A model generated the notes under the pieces. The model was not told the DNA's origin and made no database searches. It was given only the letters and a program-made list of their open reading frames with translations. The position numbers and the translations under genes were made by a program. A DNA stretch of 54,430 nt, taken from Lentisphaeria bacterium. GTDB taxonomy: Bacteria > Verrucomicrobiota > Lentisphaeria > Victivallales > Victivallaceae. Location: positions 1 through 54,430 of the forward strand of contig JAFSTC010000106.1 of NCBI GenBank assembly GCA_017450705.1. Direction: 5' to 3'. Positions 7,441 to 18,913 of this stretch are shown in pieces; position 1 is the first letter of the stretch, and each line of letters starts with the position of its first letter.

Positions 7441-8358
7441 ATGAAGATCTCGAAAAAAATCATCGTTTCGCTGTTCGCGGCGGCGGTGCTGCCCCTCTGG
7501 GCGGCGCCGAAGGAGCTGAAGGTTCTCACCATCGGCAACAGTTTTTCCGCCAGCATGTTCAGGACGTTCCCCGCCATCGCCGCGGCGGATCCCGAGTGCA
7601 AACTCGTCCTCGCGGGGGCCAACATCGGCGGATGCTCCCTCGAGCGCCACTGGAATGAGCACCTCAAGGCGGAGAAGGATCCGAACTACCGGCCCTACGC
7701 CAAAAAGTACACGCTGCGGCAGCTGCTGACGAAGGAGAAGTGGGACGTGGTCACCATCCAGCAGGCGAGCCGCGAGAGCTGGCGGGCTTCGAGCTTCGCA
7801 CCCTATGCCGAGAACCTCATCGGCCTCATCCGCGAGCTGGCTCCCGGGGCGGAGATCGTGATCCAGCAGACGTGGAGCTACAACGCCGCCGCGCCGAGTC
7901 TGGCCAAGTGGAAGATCGACGCACCGGCCATGTACAAAAAGCTGACCGAGAACTACACTTCGCTGGCCAAACAGCATGATTTCCGGGTGATCCCCACGGG
8001 GTACGCCGTGGAGCTTTTCCGCAAGGCCATGGGGGAGAAACTGGTTGCCGTCACTCCCGCGGACACGTCGAAAATCGCCGAGCCCGATCTGCCGCGCACC
8101 ACGGACGTCGCGGGCAATTTCTCGTGGCGCAAGAACGCCAAAACGGGAAAAAAGGCTCTGGTGAAAGACTTCCACCACCTCAACGCCCGCGGCCAGTATC
8201 TGCAGGGACTGGTCTGGTACGCGCTGCTCTTCGGGAAGGATCCGGAGAAAAACGCCTACGTGCCGAAAAACATTTCCGCCGAAGAGGCCGCGCTGCTGAA
8301 ACAGTGCGCGAAAAAAGCCGTCGCGGAGTTCCCGCAGGCCGCGCCGAAGGTGAAGTGA
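7441..8358 (+). CDS. Secreted SGNH/GDSL-type hydrolase, DUF4886-like
   Basis: The 305-residue protein begins with a signal peptide (MKISKKIIVSLFAAAVLPLWA, cleavage after WAA). It then shows LTIGNSFSASM, the serine-bearing block I of SGNH hydrolases in the variant GNSFS form typical of DUF4886. WDVVTIQQASRES supplies the block III region and FHHLNARGQYLQGL the C-terminal His with its spacing. Such proteins act as periplasmic or surface esterases, for example on acetylated polysaccharides; the substrate is unknown. It is a single-gene unit with its own promoter and a long palindrome downstream. Confidence 0.75.
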   Translation: MKISKKIIVSLFAAAVLPLWAAPKELKVLTIGNSFSASMFRTFPAIAAADPECKLVLAGANIGGCSLERHWNEHLKAEKDPNYRPYAKKYTLRQLLTKEKWDVVTIQQASRESWRASSFAPYAENLIGLIRELAPGAEIVIQQTWSYNAAAPSLAKWKIDAPAMYKKLTENYTSLAKQHDFRVIPTGYAVELFRKAMGEKLVAVTPADTSKIAEPDLPRTTDVAGNFSWRKNAKTGKKALVKDFHHLNARGQYLQGLVWYALLFGKDPEKNAYVPKNISAEEAALLKQCAKKAVAEFPQAAPKVK

Positions 8359-8443
8359 CGCTTTCCCCGTCGGGGGCCTGTTTTCCCGGGGGCTCATCCG
8401 TCTCCCTCAAAATATCTCGCTTTTTTTGAAAAAGAATAGGGGC

Positions 8444-8500
8444 CCGGGGGAAGGAAAAAACTTTTTTTTCACGTGAAAAAAAGTTTTTTCCTTCCCCCGG
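8444..8500. terminator. Long palindrome acting as a bidirectional terminator
   Basis: An almost perfect inverted repeat of two 28-29-base arms is centred on CACGTG near 8472. Each arm consists of CCGGGGGAAGG, then A6-C, then a T7-8 run; the arms differ by one T. It lies between the convergent SGNH and argH genes, and both strands end in T-rich sequence, so it can stop transcription from both sides. The flank ...TTTTTTTGAAAAAG..GGGGCCCGGG resembles the sequence near 44016-44043. Confidence 0.7.
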
Positions 8501-8531
8501 ATTTCCCTTTTCTTTACCAGAAACGAGGCGG

Positions 8532-9902
8532 TTATTCGAGGGCGGACTGCCAGAAGGAGATCTGGCGGGCGACCTGGGAGAAGCCGGTGCCGCCGGTGAG
8601 GTCGCGTTTGGCGACGCTGGCTTCGGGGTCGAACAAGTTGAGGAATTCTTCGGTGGCTTCGGGGATGGTTTCGCGCATTTCCGCGAGGGAGGCTTCGTCG
8701 AGGCGGCGGCCGTGTTCTTTGCACCACTTGACGAAGGAACCGACGCGGTGGTGGGCGGTGCGGAAGGGGACGCCCATTTTGACCAGCTGTTCGGCGATAT
8801 CGGTGGCCATGAGGGCGGGATCGGAGGCGGCGCGGCGCATGTTCTCCTCCTTGAGTTTCATGGAGTCGATCATGGGCGGGTAGACGGCGAGGATCTGTTC
8901 GGCGGTGTCGCAGGCGTCGAAGACGGCGATCTTGTCTTCCTGGAGGTCGCGGTTGTAGGTGAGGGGCAGACCCTTGCAGAGGGTGAGGAGCGCGGTGAGA
9001 CTGCCGTAAACTCGTGCCGTCTTGCCCCGGGTGAGTTCGCAGACGTCGGGATTTTTTTTCTGGGGCATGAGGCTGGAGCCGGTGCAGAAGGCGTCGTCCA
9101 GCTCGATGAAGTCGAATTCCTGACTGCACCACAAAATCAGATCTTCCGAGAGGCGCGAGGTGTGCATGGCGAAGACGGCGATTGCGGCGACGAATTCGAT
9201 GGCGAAGTCGCGGTCGGCGACGCTGTCCATGCTGTTGCGGGAGACGGCGTCGAAGCCCAGTTCGGCAGAGACCATTTCGCGTTTGAGGGGCAAAGTGGAG
9301 CCGGCGAGGGCGCCGGAGCCGAGGGGCAGGACGTTGAGGCGTTTGCGGCAGTCGGCAAGTCTCGAGGCGTCGCGGTCCAGCATTTCCACGTAGGCCAGCA
9401 GGTGGTGGGCGAAGAGGACGACCTGGGCGTGCTGGAGATGGGTGAAGCCGGGCATGATGACCCGGGGATGGGCGGCGGCCATGCCGGCGAGGGATTTCTG
9501 GAAGCGGCGGATGCCGTGGACGAGCAAGTCGATCTCGTCCCGGAGATACAGCCGCAGATCGAGGGCGATCTGGTCGTTGCGGCTGCGGCCGGAGTGGACG
9601 CGCGCGCCCTCCGCGCCCAGGACGTCGATCAGGGCGCTTTCGATGTGCATATGGATATCTTCGAGGGAGATGTCGAATTTGAAATCTCCGGCGTCGATCC
9701 TGTCGCGGATGCGGAGCAGTTCCTTCCGGATGGCGTCGGCGGTCTCCTGCGGGATGATGCCCGCGGCGGCCAGCATTTTCACGTGGGCGCAGCTGCCCTC
9801 GATGTCGCAGCGGTAAAGGCGCTTGTCGAAGGAGATGGACTCCGAATAGCGCGCCACTTCGTCACTGGTGTTGGAACTGAATCTGCCTCCCCAGAGAGCC
9901 AT
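8532..9902 (-). CDS. argH: Argininosuccinate lyase
   Basis: The 456-residue protein starts MALWGGRFSSNTSDEV and has the fumarase/aspartase superfamily signature GSSLMPQKKNPD near residue 280, which supplies the catalytic serine loop. HMHIESALIDVLG and HSGRSRNDQIALDLRLY are the other conserved ArgH blocks. It splits argininosuccinate into arginine and fumarate in the cytoplasm. The ATG at 9902 is preferred over an upstream extension because the family begins here and a promoter lies at 9947-9975. No other arg genes are adjacent. Confidence 0.95.
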   Translation of the reverse strand: MALWGGRFSSNTSDEVARYSESISFDKRLYRCDIEGSCAHVKMLAAAGIIPQETADAIRKELLRIRDRIDAGDFKFDISLEDIHMHIESALIDVLGAEGARVHSGRSRNDQIALDLRLYLRDEIDLLVHGIRRFQKSLAGMAAAHPRVIMPGFTHLQHAQVVLFAHHLLAYVEMLDRDASRLADCRKRLNVLPLGSGALAGSTLPLKREMVSAELGFDAVSRNSMDSVADRDFAIEFVAAIAVFAMHTSRLSEDLILWCSQEFDFIELDDAFCTGSSLMPQKKNPDVCELTRGKTARVYGSLTALLTLCKGLPLTYNRDLQEDKIAVFDACDTAEQILAVYPPMIDSMKLKEENMRRAASDPALMATDIAEQLVKMGVPFRTAHHRVGSFVKWCKEHGRRLDEASLAEMRETIPEATEEFLNLFDPEASVAKRDLTGGTGFSQVARQISFWQSALE

Positions 9903-9946
9903 GAGAATACCCTTTCGTTTCGCAAAACCGTTTATGTACGCAAGAT

Positions 9947-9975
9947 AATATACCACATCGGGCCCGGCAATGCAA
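9947..9975 (-). promoter_or_regulatory. Promoter of argH
   Basis: Reading leftward: TTGCAT (9975-9970), 17-bp spacer, TATATT (9952-9947), giving a leader of about 40 nt. I saw no arginine-repressor-like operator. Confidence 0.7.
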
Positions 9976-10084
9976 CCGGGGAGGGGGCGGGTGTCTGACT
10001 GTCCGACCAGTCCGACAAAAGGGTGCAAAACAGCACACGGGGTCAAAACAGTCGGCTTCTTCCCGCGGCGATCCTCCCCGCGGG

Positions 10085-10112
10085 TTGAAAAAACTTTTTT
10101 TTATGATATCTT
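10085..10112 (+). promoter_or_regulatory. Possible promoter of the GH2 gene
   Basis: TTGAAA at 10085-10090, 16-bp spacer, TATCTT at 10107-10112, 85 bp before the start codon. The -10 is weaker than others in the window. Confidence 0.35.
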
Positions 10113-10196
10113 TTGTCGGAGAAAGAAAGAAATTGCGGGCGTCCGCGGCGTCGTCCGCGACGGGAGCCCCGTGAAAAAAATAAGGATCTTCGATAA

Positions 10197-13298
<3,102 letters not shown>

Positions 13299-13763
13299 AA
13301 GGCGCCGTCCACAGCGTCCCGAAGATCCCGTCGCCCGCGACGCGCATTCAGGAGCCGATCCCGAAACCGAAAAGACCGTCGTTTTTCCGGGACGGGATCC
13401 GCATCCGTCCGGGGATGGCGCCGGCCCGCCTTTTCATGCGTCCCGCCGTCCGTCCGCAGCCCCGCCGGCAAGCTTGACAAAAGGGACGTTTTGATGTATA
13501 TTATCTGCTGAAGTGTTGCGGTCGGCGGTGTGCCCGCGGATTGAGCGGGATCCCGGCCGGAAGTCGCTTCCCCGGCCTGCCGCCGTTTTGCCCGGTCCGG
13601 CAGCCGGTCCCCGACGGACTGGCTGCAGTGACGGAAGATCGGTGTCGTCCGGGGCTCCGTCCGGTCCGGCGGATCCGCGACGGTGAGTTCGAAGTTCGCA
13701 GTGGAAAATGCGGGCCTCCTTTCGGGAGCTGAGTTTCTCGAGGGGAGGCGGGAGCGTGTCGAA
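13299..13763. other. Intergenic region with promoter and long leader of the glycan locus
   Basis: Bases 13299-13473 hold nothing recognisable. A consensus promoter at 13474-13502 predicts a transcript start near 13509, leaving about 250 nt of untranslated, GC-rich leader before the preferred start at 13764 (about 175 nt if the GTG at 13683 is used). Several inverted repeats of CCGG/CGGACC type occur in the leader. A leader in front of a NusG-like antiterminator is where a recruitment element would be expected. Confidence 0.5.
13474..13502 (+). promoter_or_regulatory. Strong promoter at the head of the surface-glycan locus
   Basis: TTGACA at 13474-13479, 17-bp spacer, TATATT at 13497-13502. 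It is among the best matches in the window. Confidence 0.75.
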
Positions 13764-14339
13764 ATGTGGGAGCCGGCTCCTCAAGAGGTCGTGTTTGCTG
13801 AGGCGGAAGACGCGTTGTGGCTTCCCGTCTATACGCGGCCGCTGCACGAGTTCAGGCTCTATGACCGTCTCCGCGAACGCGGGATCCCCGCCTATCTGCC
13901 GGTGGTCCCCGATTTCAAGGTCCACAATGTGACGAAGAACGGCAAGCCCTACTCCTACAAGCGGCAGGTGCTGCGGCCGATGCTCCGGTCGTATCTCTTC
14001 GCAAGGATGACTGCCGATGAGCGGCGGGAGTTGTGGCGGAGCAACTCCGTCAACAATGTCTGGGAGGTCCCCCGCGAGGCCCAGAGCGCCTTTCTCGACG
14101 AGCTGCGCGGACTCCGGTTGATGGAGGAACTTGCAAAATCCTCCCCGCTCGAATTCCGCAAAGAGCTCCGGGTCAGCGACCGTTTCGTGATCGAGGCGCC
14201 GGCCCAGTTTGCAGGGACCCGGGGGTTCCTCGTCGAGAAGAGAAAGAAGTTCCGGTGGGTCGTCCGTCTTGATTTCCTCGGCCGCTTCATCGATGCCGAG
14301 ATCGACCCGAGCGTCTACCGGATGAGCAGGATCGAGTGA
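13764..14339 (+). CDS. NusG-like transcription antiterminator (UpxY/LoaP/RfaH type)
   Basis: From ATG 13764 the product is 191 residues. WLPVYTRPLHEFRLYDRLRE is the NusG N-terminal domain start with the usual Trp/Tyr-x-R-x-x-E-K-like motif. It continues with IPAYLPVV and RPMLRSYLFARM, and a C-terminal KOW-like stretch RVSDRFVIEAPAQFAGTRGFLVEKR. Specialised NusG paralogues of this kind bind RNA polymerase and suppress termination inside long polysaccharide operons, usually after recruitment by a leader element. Its position as first gene of a 20-kb glycan locus fits. An in-frame GTG at 13683 would add 27 residues; GGGAGGCGGGAG before 13764 favours the ATG. Confidence 0.8.
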   Translation: MWEPAPQEVVFAEAEDALWLPVYTRPLHEFRLYDRLRERGIPAYLPVVPDFKVHNVTKNGKPYSYKRQVLRPMLRSYLFARMTADERRELWRSNSVNNVWEVPREAQSAFLDELRGLRLMEELAKSSPLEFRKELRVSDRFVIEAPAQFAGTRGFLVEKRKKFRWVVRLDFLGRFIDAEIDPSVYRMSRIE

Positions 14340-14439
14340 TCCGTTCCGCATCCCCCTGCGCGCGGAGCGGCCGGACGGATACGGTCAAAGAAAACAACAG
14401 CATATTCGAACCGAAACGGAAGAGTCAGGAGTTTCTCCG

Positions 14440-15582
14440 ATGGCGAAAAAAGTTTTTGTTTCAGGGTGTTACGATCTGCTTCACTCCGGGCACGTCGCCT
14501 TCTTCGAGGAGGCGGCCGCCCACGGCGACCTCTACGTGGGGCTGGGAAGCGACCGTACGATCTTCAACCTCAAGGGGCGGCGTACGGTCAACCCCGAAGC
14601 GGAGCGCCTCTACATGGTCAAGGCGCTTCGGTGCGTCAAGGACGCGTGGATCAATTCGGGAAGCGGCATCATGGACTTCGAAAAGGAGGTCCGCGAACTC
14701 AAGCCCGACATCTTTTTCGTGAATTCCGACGGCTACACGCCGGAGAAGGAAAAGTTCTGCCGGGAACTGGGGATCCGGCTGATCGTCAGCGAGCGGATCC
14801 CCGAGCCGGGGCTGCCCCCGCGCTCGACGACGGCGCTCCGCCAGGAGTGCCGCATCCCCTACCGGGTCGAACTTTGCGGCGGCTGGCTCGATCAGCCCTC
14901 GGTCAATTCGCTTTCTCCCGGTTCGGTGATCGTGATGAGCATCGAGCCGACGATGGAGTTCAACGACCGCAGCGGCATGGCGACGAGTTCCCGCAAGAAG
15001 GCGATCGAGCTGTGGCAGACGCAGATCCCGGCGGGAAACCGCGAGGAACTGGCGAAGCTGATCTTCTGCATCGAAAATCCGCCGGGGACCAGGGCGGTCA
15101 GCGGGTCGCAGGACCAGCTGGGGATCCTGCTGCCCGGCCTCAATAAACTCAATTACGACAACGGTTACTGGCCGAAGTCGATCGATTCCGTGACCGACGA
15201 CAAAACGCTGGACTTCATCGCGGATCACCTCTATCTGCTTCAGCTGCCCCAGCGGCGGACCGGCTACGACGTGCTGGGACGGACTTTCATCACGAAAGAA
15301 CGGGCCGCGCGTCTGGCCGAGGTCACCGATCGGTGCTGGCGGGCGATGCTTGCGGGCGACGTGAAGGAGTGGGGCCGGGCCACGCGGGAGTGTTTCGAGA
15401 TCCAGACGGCGATGTACCCGGCGATGCTGACGGAGGATATGACCGAAGCGATCGCCGCGCGCCGCGATTCCGTCTGCGGCTGGAAGGTCACGGGGTGCGG
15501 CGGCGGAGGCTATCTGGTGCTGATCTCCGAAACGCCCGTCGACAATACGATCAAGGTCGTCCCCTGCCGGGCGAACAACTGA
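14440..15582 (+). CDS. Cytidylyltransferase-GHMP kinase fusion protein
   Basis: The 380-residue protein joins two domains. Residues 1-135 are an HxGH nucleotidyltransferase: [18 protein letters not shown] with His15 and His18, then [18 protein letters not shown]. Residues 145-375 look like a GHMP sugar kinase: [15 protein letters not shown] at the start, a [13 protein letters not shown] segment in place of the usual GGxGSSSA loop, and [16 protein letters not shown] as the C-terminal glycine motif. The order suggests one protein that phosphorylates a sugar at C1 and then activates it with a nucleotide, as in heptose or fucose salvage. It directly precedes gmd and fcl. I recall similar proteins in Bacteroidota, but the substrate is not known to me. 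Confidence 0.7.
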   Translation: MAKKVFVSGCYDLLHSGHVAFFEEAAAHGDLYVGLGSDRTIFNLKGRRTVNPEAERLYMVKALRCVKDAWINSGSGIMDFEKEVRELKPDIFFVNSDGYTPEKEKFCRELGIRLIVSERIPEPGLPPRSTTALRQECRIPYRVELCGGWLDQPSVNSLSPGSVIVMSIEPTMEFNDRSGMATSSRKKAIELWQTQIPAGNREELAKLIFCIENPPGTRAVSGSQDQLGILLPGLNKLNYDNGYWPKSIDSVTDDKTLDFIADHLYLLQLPQRRTGYDVLGRTFITKERAARLAEVTDRCWRAMLAGDVKEWGRATRECFEIQTAMYPAMLTEDMTEAIAARRDSVCGWKVTGCGGGGYLVLISETPVDNTIKVVPCRANN

Positions 15583-15596
15583 AAGGATATCCATTC

Positions 15597-16649
15597 ATGA
15601 AACGGGCACTTATCACCGGGATCACGGGCCAGGACGGCTCCTATCTTACCGAACTCCTGCTGGAGAAGGGCTACGAGGTCCACGGCATCATCCGCCGGGC
15701 GAGCACCTTCAACACCGGGCGCATCGACCATCTCTACCGCGATCCGCATCTCGAGGGCGTGAAGCTCTTCCTCCACTACGGGGATCTCACCGACTCCAGC
15801 AACCTGAGCCGGCTGCTGGAGAAGGTCCATCCGCAGGAGATCTACAACCTCGGCGCCCAAAGCCACGTGCGCGTCTCCTTCGACGTGCCGGAATACACCG
15901 CCGACACCGATGCGCTCGGCGTGCTGCGGCTCCTCGATGCGATCAAGGAGACCGGGCTGGATACCCGCTTCTATCAGGCGTCGACCTCGGAGCTTTTCGG
16001 CAAGGTGCAGGAAGTGCCCCAGCGGGAAACGACTCCCTTCTGGCCGCGCAGTCCCTACGGCGTCGCCAAACTCTACGGCTTCTGGATCGTCAAGAACTAC
16101 CGCGAGGCCTACGGGCTCCACGCCTCGAACGGCATCCTCTTCAACCACGAATCGCCGCGGCGCGGCGAAACCTTCGTGACCCGCAAGATCACGATGGCTG
16201 CGGCGCGGATCCACCGCGGACTGCAGGATTGTCTCTACATGGGCAATCTGGATGCGCTCCGCGACTGGGGCTACGCCAAAGACTATGTCCGCATGATGTG
16301 GATGATGCTCCAGCAGGAAAAGCCCGACGACTACGTGGTGGCGACCGGCGAAATGCATTCGGTGCGGGAATTCATCGAGTGTTCGTTCGCGCATCTCGGT
16401 CACAAGATCGAGTGGCGCGGGAAGGGGGTCGACGAAGTCGGCATCGACACGTCGACCGGCAAGACGGTCGTCCGGATCGATCCGCGTTACTTCCGGCCCT
16501 CCGAGGTGGAGCAGCTGCTCGGCGATCCGAGCAAGGCGGCGCGGCAGCTGGGCTGGGTGCCGGAGGTCAAGTTCGCCGAGCTGGTGAAGATCATGACCGA
16601 CGGAGATCTGCGTCTGCTGGACAATCCCAATTACGAGATCGGATTCTGA
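15597..16649 (+). CDS. gmd: GDP-mannose 4,6-dehydratase
   Basis: The 350-residue protein starts [20 protein letters not shown], the NAD(P)-binding glycine motif of Gmd. It carries [17 protein letters not shown], the GDP-mannose-specific loop, the Thr/Ser-Glu pair in QASTSELFG, and the catalytic Tyr-x3-Lys in [10 protein letters not shown]. It converts GDP-D-mannose to GDP-4-keto-6-deoxymannose. The start at 15597 follows GAAAGGAT; an upstream open extension is translation of the previous gene in another frame. fcl follows after 4 bp. Confidence 0.95.
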   Translation: MKRALITGITGQDGSYLTELLLEKGYEVHGIIRRASTFNTGRIDHLYRDPHLEGVKLFLHYGDLTDSSNLSRLLEKVHPQEIYNLGAQSHVRVSFDVPEYTADTDALGVLRLLDAIKETGLDTRFYQASTSELFGKVQEVPQRETTPFWPRSPYGVAKLYGFWIVKNYREAYGLHASNGILFNHESPRRGETFVTRKITMAAARIHRGLQDCLYMGNLDALRDWGYAKDYVRMMWMMLQQEKPDDYVVATGEMHSVREFIECSFAHLGHKIEWRGKGVDEVGIDTSTGKTVVRIDPRYFRPSEVEQLLGDPSKAARQLGWVPEVKFAELVKIMTDGDLRLLDNPNYEIGF

Positions 16650-16653
16650 TGAA

Positions 16654-17634
16654 ATGATCGACAAAAACGCAAAAATCTTCATCTGCGGCCACCGCGGCAT
16701 GGTGGGGAGCGCCTGCGTCCGCAAGTTCGAACGCGAGGGCTACGCCAATATCCTCAAGCGGACCCATGCGGAACTGGACCTCAGAGATCAGGCGGCCGTG
16801 AAGGCCTTCTTCGCGGCGGAGAAACCGGAATATGTGATCCTTGCGGGCGCGAAGGTGGGCGGCATCATGGCCAACAAGACCCACTGCGCGGAGTTTCTGC
16901 TTGAAAATCTGGAGATCCAGAACAACGTCATCATGCAGAGCTACCTCAACGGGGTAAAGAAATTCTGTTTTCTCGGGAGCTCGTGCATCTACCCCTGTCA
17001 GGCGCCCCAGCCGATCAAGGAGGAATACCTTCTCACCGGACCCCTTGAACCGACCAACGAAGGGTATGCGCTGGCCAAGATCAGCGGCTACAAACTCTGT
17101 CTCTACCTCTCCCGGCAGTACGGCTGGAACACGGTGAGTCTGATGCCCTGCAATCTTTACGGGACCAACGACAGCTACGATCCGCAGAACAGTCACGTTT
17201 TCCCGGCTTTCGTCCGGCGTTTCGTCGAGGCGGCGCGGGAAAAGCGTCCGGAGGAGGTCCTGTGGGGAACGGGCAAGCCGCTGCGGGAATTCCTGCACGT
17301 GGACGACGTGGCGAACGCGGTGTACTACTTCATGCAGAACCATGACGATCCCGAGGTGATCAACATCGGCTACGGCACGGACATCACGATCCGCGAGCTT
17401 GCGGAGAAGATCGCCGCCGCGGCGGGTTTCGAGGGCGAGATCAAATGGGACGCCTCCAAACCCGACGGCATGTACCGCAAGCTGATGGACAGCTCCCGCG
17501 CCCACGCTCTCGGCTGGAAGCCGCAGATCACGCTGGACGAGGGGATCCGCCGCACCGTGGACGAGTTCCGCCGCGGCAACGGGAAAAATCTCGGGAAACG
17601 GGATCCCTCTCCCGAAGTTCCCGCCAAAAAATGA
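16654..17634 (+). CDS. fcl: GDP-L-fucose synthase
   Basis: The 326-residue protein has KIFICGHRGMVGSACVRKF (NADP-binding), AAKVGGIMANKTH-like text characteristic of Fcl/WcaG, FLGSSCIYP, and the YALAKISGYK catalytic Tyr-x3-Lys. It carries out the epimerisation and reduction that give GDP-L-fucose, the donor for the GT11 fucosyltransferase at 32679. The last 20 residues are a charged tail beyond the usual family end. It closes the first part of the locus. Confidence 0.95.
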   Translation: MIDKNAKIFICGHRGMVGSACVRKFEREGYANILKRTHAELDLRDQAAVKAFFAAEKPEYVILAGAKVGGIMANKTHCAEFLLENLEIQNNVIMQSYLNGVKKFCFLGSSCIYPCQAPQPIKEEYLLTGPLEPTNEGYALAKISGYKLCLYLSRQYGWNTVSLMPCNLYGTNDSYDPQNSHVFPAFVRRFVEAAREKRPEEVLWGTGKPLREFLHVDDVANAVYYFMQNHDDPEVINIGYGTDITIRELAEKIAAAAGFEGEIKWDASKPDGMYRKLMDSSRAHALGWKPQITLDEGIRRTVDEFRRGNGKNLGKRDPSPEVPAKK

Positions 17635-17960
17635 AGATCGATCCATCCCCAAAAGCAAAACCCGCGGCATGGACGGTACTGACAAAAAGCGGGCGAGTGA
17701 TTTTGTGAAGAATCCGGAAGCGGAATCGGCCGGCAGTCCCGAGGAGCTTTGACCTCAGGGTTAATGCCAGGGGGCGCTCCGGACAAGACCGTTTTCGGGG
17801 CGGGCAAAGCATCGGCCGGGGTTTGACAGTGCCGCCGGGAGGAATCTTGATTTTTTCTCCTCTCGTGCTATATTTAGGCATCGAAAATGTTCCGTCTGCC
17901 CGCGGTATGCGGCGGCGGCAGACAAGTTGGAAGAGCAAGCAAGAGGATCGAAAAAGAAAT
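17635..17960. other. Intergenic region between fcl and the acyl-modification genes
   Basis: No gene is apparent. It contains a TTGACA at 17823 that is too far from any -10, and the promoter at 17847-17874. A CCCGC...GCGGG pair followed by GATTTTG near 17670-17705 might be a weak terminator for fcl, but the pairing is poor. Confidence 0.45.
17847..17874 (+). promoter_or_regulatory. Internal promoter of the glycan locus
   Basis: TTGATT at 17847-17852, 16-bp spacer, TATATT at 17869-17874, about 85 bp before the next start codon. It would let the genes from 17961 on be transcribed independently of the antiterminator unit. Confidence 0.6.
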
Positions 17961-18410
17961 ATGCTTCGTTACAAATCCGAAGGAGAAGTCCACAAGGATT
18001 TTCACGGACTCACCTGTGCGACCTTGCACTACCTGATCGATAATTACGGTCGGGAGGCCATGGTGCAGGTGTTGAAAAACACCGCGCAGAAGGTTTACAA
18101 GACCATCCACGAGGAGTTGAAAAACGGCGACACCGCCGAACTGGAAGAGTACTGGAGTTACTATCTCGGCCGGGAATGCGGCAAGTTCGAAGTCGAAAAA
18201 CTGTCGGACGGCGTCAGGCTGACCGTTACGGAGTGTCCGGCGCTGCGTCACTTGGTCAAACTGGAGCAGCAGCCGGATCATATCATGTGTGAAGCGACCA
18301 GGATCTTCAACGAGGCCCTGGCCGAAGGTTCGCCCTTTGCCGCCGAGCTGGTGTCGACCGGCGCATTCTCCTGCGAGCAGACGATCAGAAGGGAGACCGC
18401 AAAAAAATGA
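17961..18410 (+). CDS. Small conserved protein, possibly ATC-hydrolase-like
   Basis: The 149-residue product starts MLRYKSEGEVHKDFHG after an AGAGGA box; an upstream open extension crosses the promoter and is rejected. It is soluble, alpha/beta in look, with Cys residues in TCATLHYLIDNYGREA, RECGKFEV, TECPALRHL, HIMCEATR and FSCEQTIR. The spacing CPALRHL...C...C resembles proteins annotated as L-2-amino-thiazoline-4-carboxylate hydrolase-like, but I hold that loosely. It overlaps the next gene by 4 bp, and that gene is of similar size and layout, so the two may be diverged paralogues acting together with the KASIII/ACP/SDR set. Confidence 0.5.
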   Translation: MLRYKSEGEVHKDFHGLTCATLHYLIDNYGREAMVQVLKNTAQKVYKTIHEELKNGDTAELEEYWSYYLGRECGKFEVEKLSDGVRLTVTECPALRHLVKLEQQPDHIMCEATRIFNEALAEGSPFAAELVSTGAFSCEQTIRRETAKK

Positions 18411-18913
18411 TCCCCAGCGACCAGTTTGTCCGTTTTTACAACGAAGTTTTCAAGTTCATCGATGCGCAGGGGCCGCAGGAACTGGAAAAGTATTACGCCC
18501 GCGTCTCCAAAAATCAGGAGTACCACTGCCTGAAGCTCTTCACCGAGGAAAAGCTCGAGGGCATGTACAAATACTGGGAGCATATCCGCGTCGAGGAAAA
18601 CTGCGACATGATCAACCGTCTGGAGGACGGCTGCTACTCCTTCGAATTCTTTTCCTGCCCGAGCCTTTCCAAGGCGGTGGACAACGATGCGGGGCCCTGT
18701 CCGAAATACTGCAACCACTGTCCCGGCTGGATTCTGCCTCTGATGACGAAAGCGGGCGTTTACGCCGTTTACAATCTGATCGACCGCCGGGCTCCCCGCT
18801 GCGAGATGTTCGTCTACCTGACGAAGGAAAAGGCCGAGTCCAAAAGGGCCGAGCTGACCGCGAAATACGGCGCGGACGTCATTTTGACAAACTATCAGGA
18901 TCTCCCTCAATGA
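18407..18913 (+). CDS. Small Cys-rich conserved protein, partner of the preceding gene
   Basis: A 168-residue soluble protein with a Cys cluster, FFSCPSLSKAV followed by GPCPKYCNHCPGW at about residues 85-107. Such spacing could bind a metal or form a redox centre. The protein then ends in a mixed alpha/beta segment with RAPRCEMFVYL. An AAGGGAG box precedes the ATG, and both gene ends overlap their neighbours by 4 bp. I do not recognise a characterised family. Coupling to the KASIII gene suggests a part in making or transferring an acyl group. Confidence 0.5.
   Translation: MIPSDQFVRFYNEVFKFIDAQGPQELEKYYARVSKNQEYHCLKLFTEEKLEGMYKYWEHIRVEENCDMINRLEDGCYSFEFFSCPSLSKAVDNDAGPCPKYCNHCPGWILPLMTKAGVYAVYNLIDRRAPRCEMFVYLTKEKAESKRAELTAKYGADVILTNYQDLPQ

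Noticed and set aside
17823-17828. TTGACA as -35 for the 17961 gene
   Set aside because: It is 40 bp from the TATATT at 17869; TTGATT at 17847 has proper spacing.
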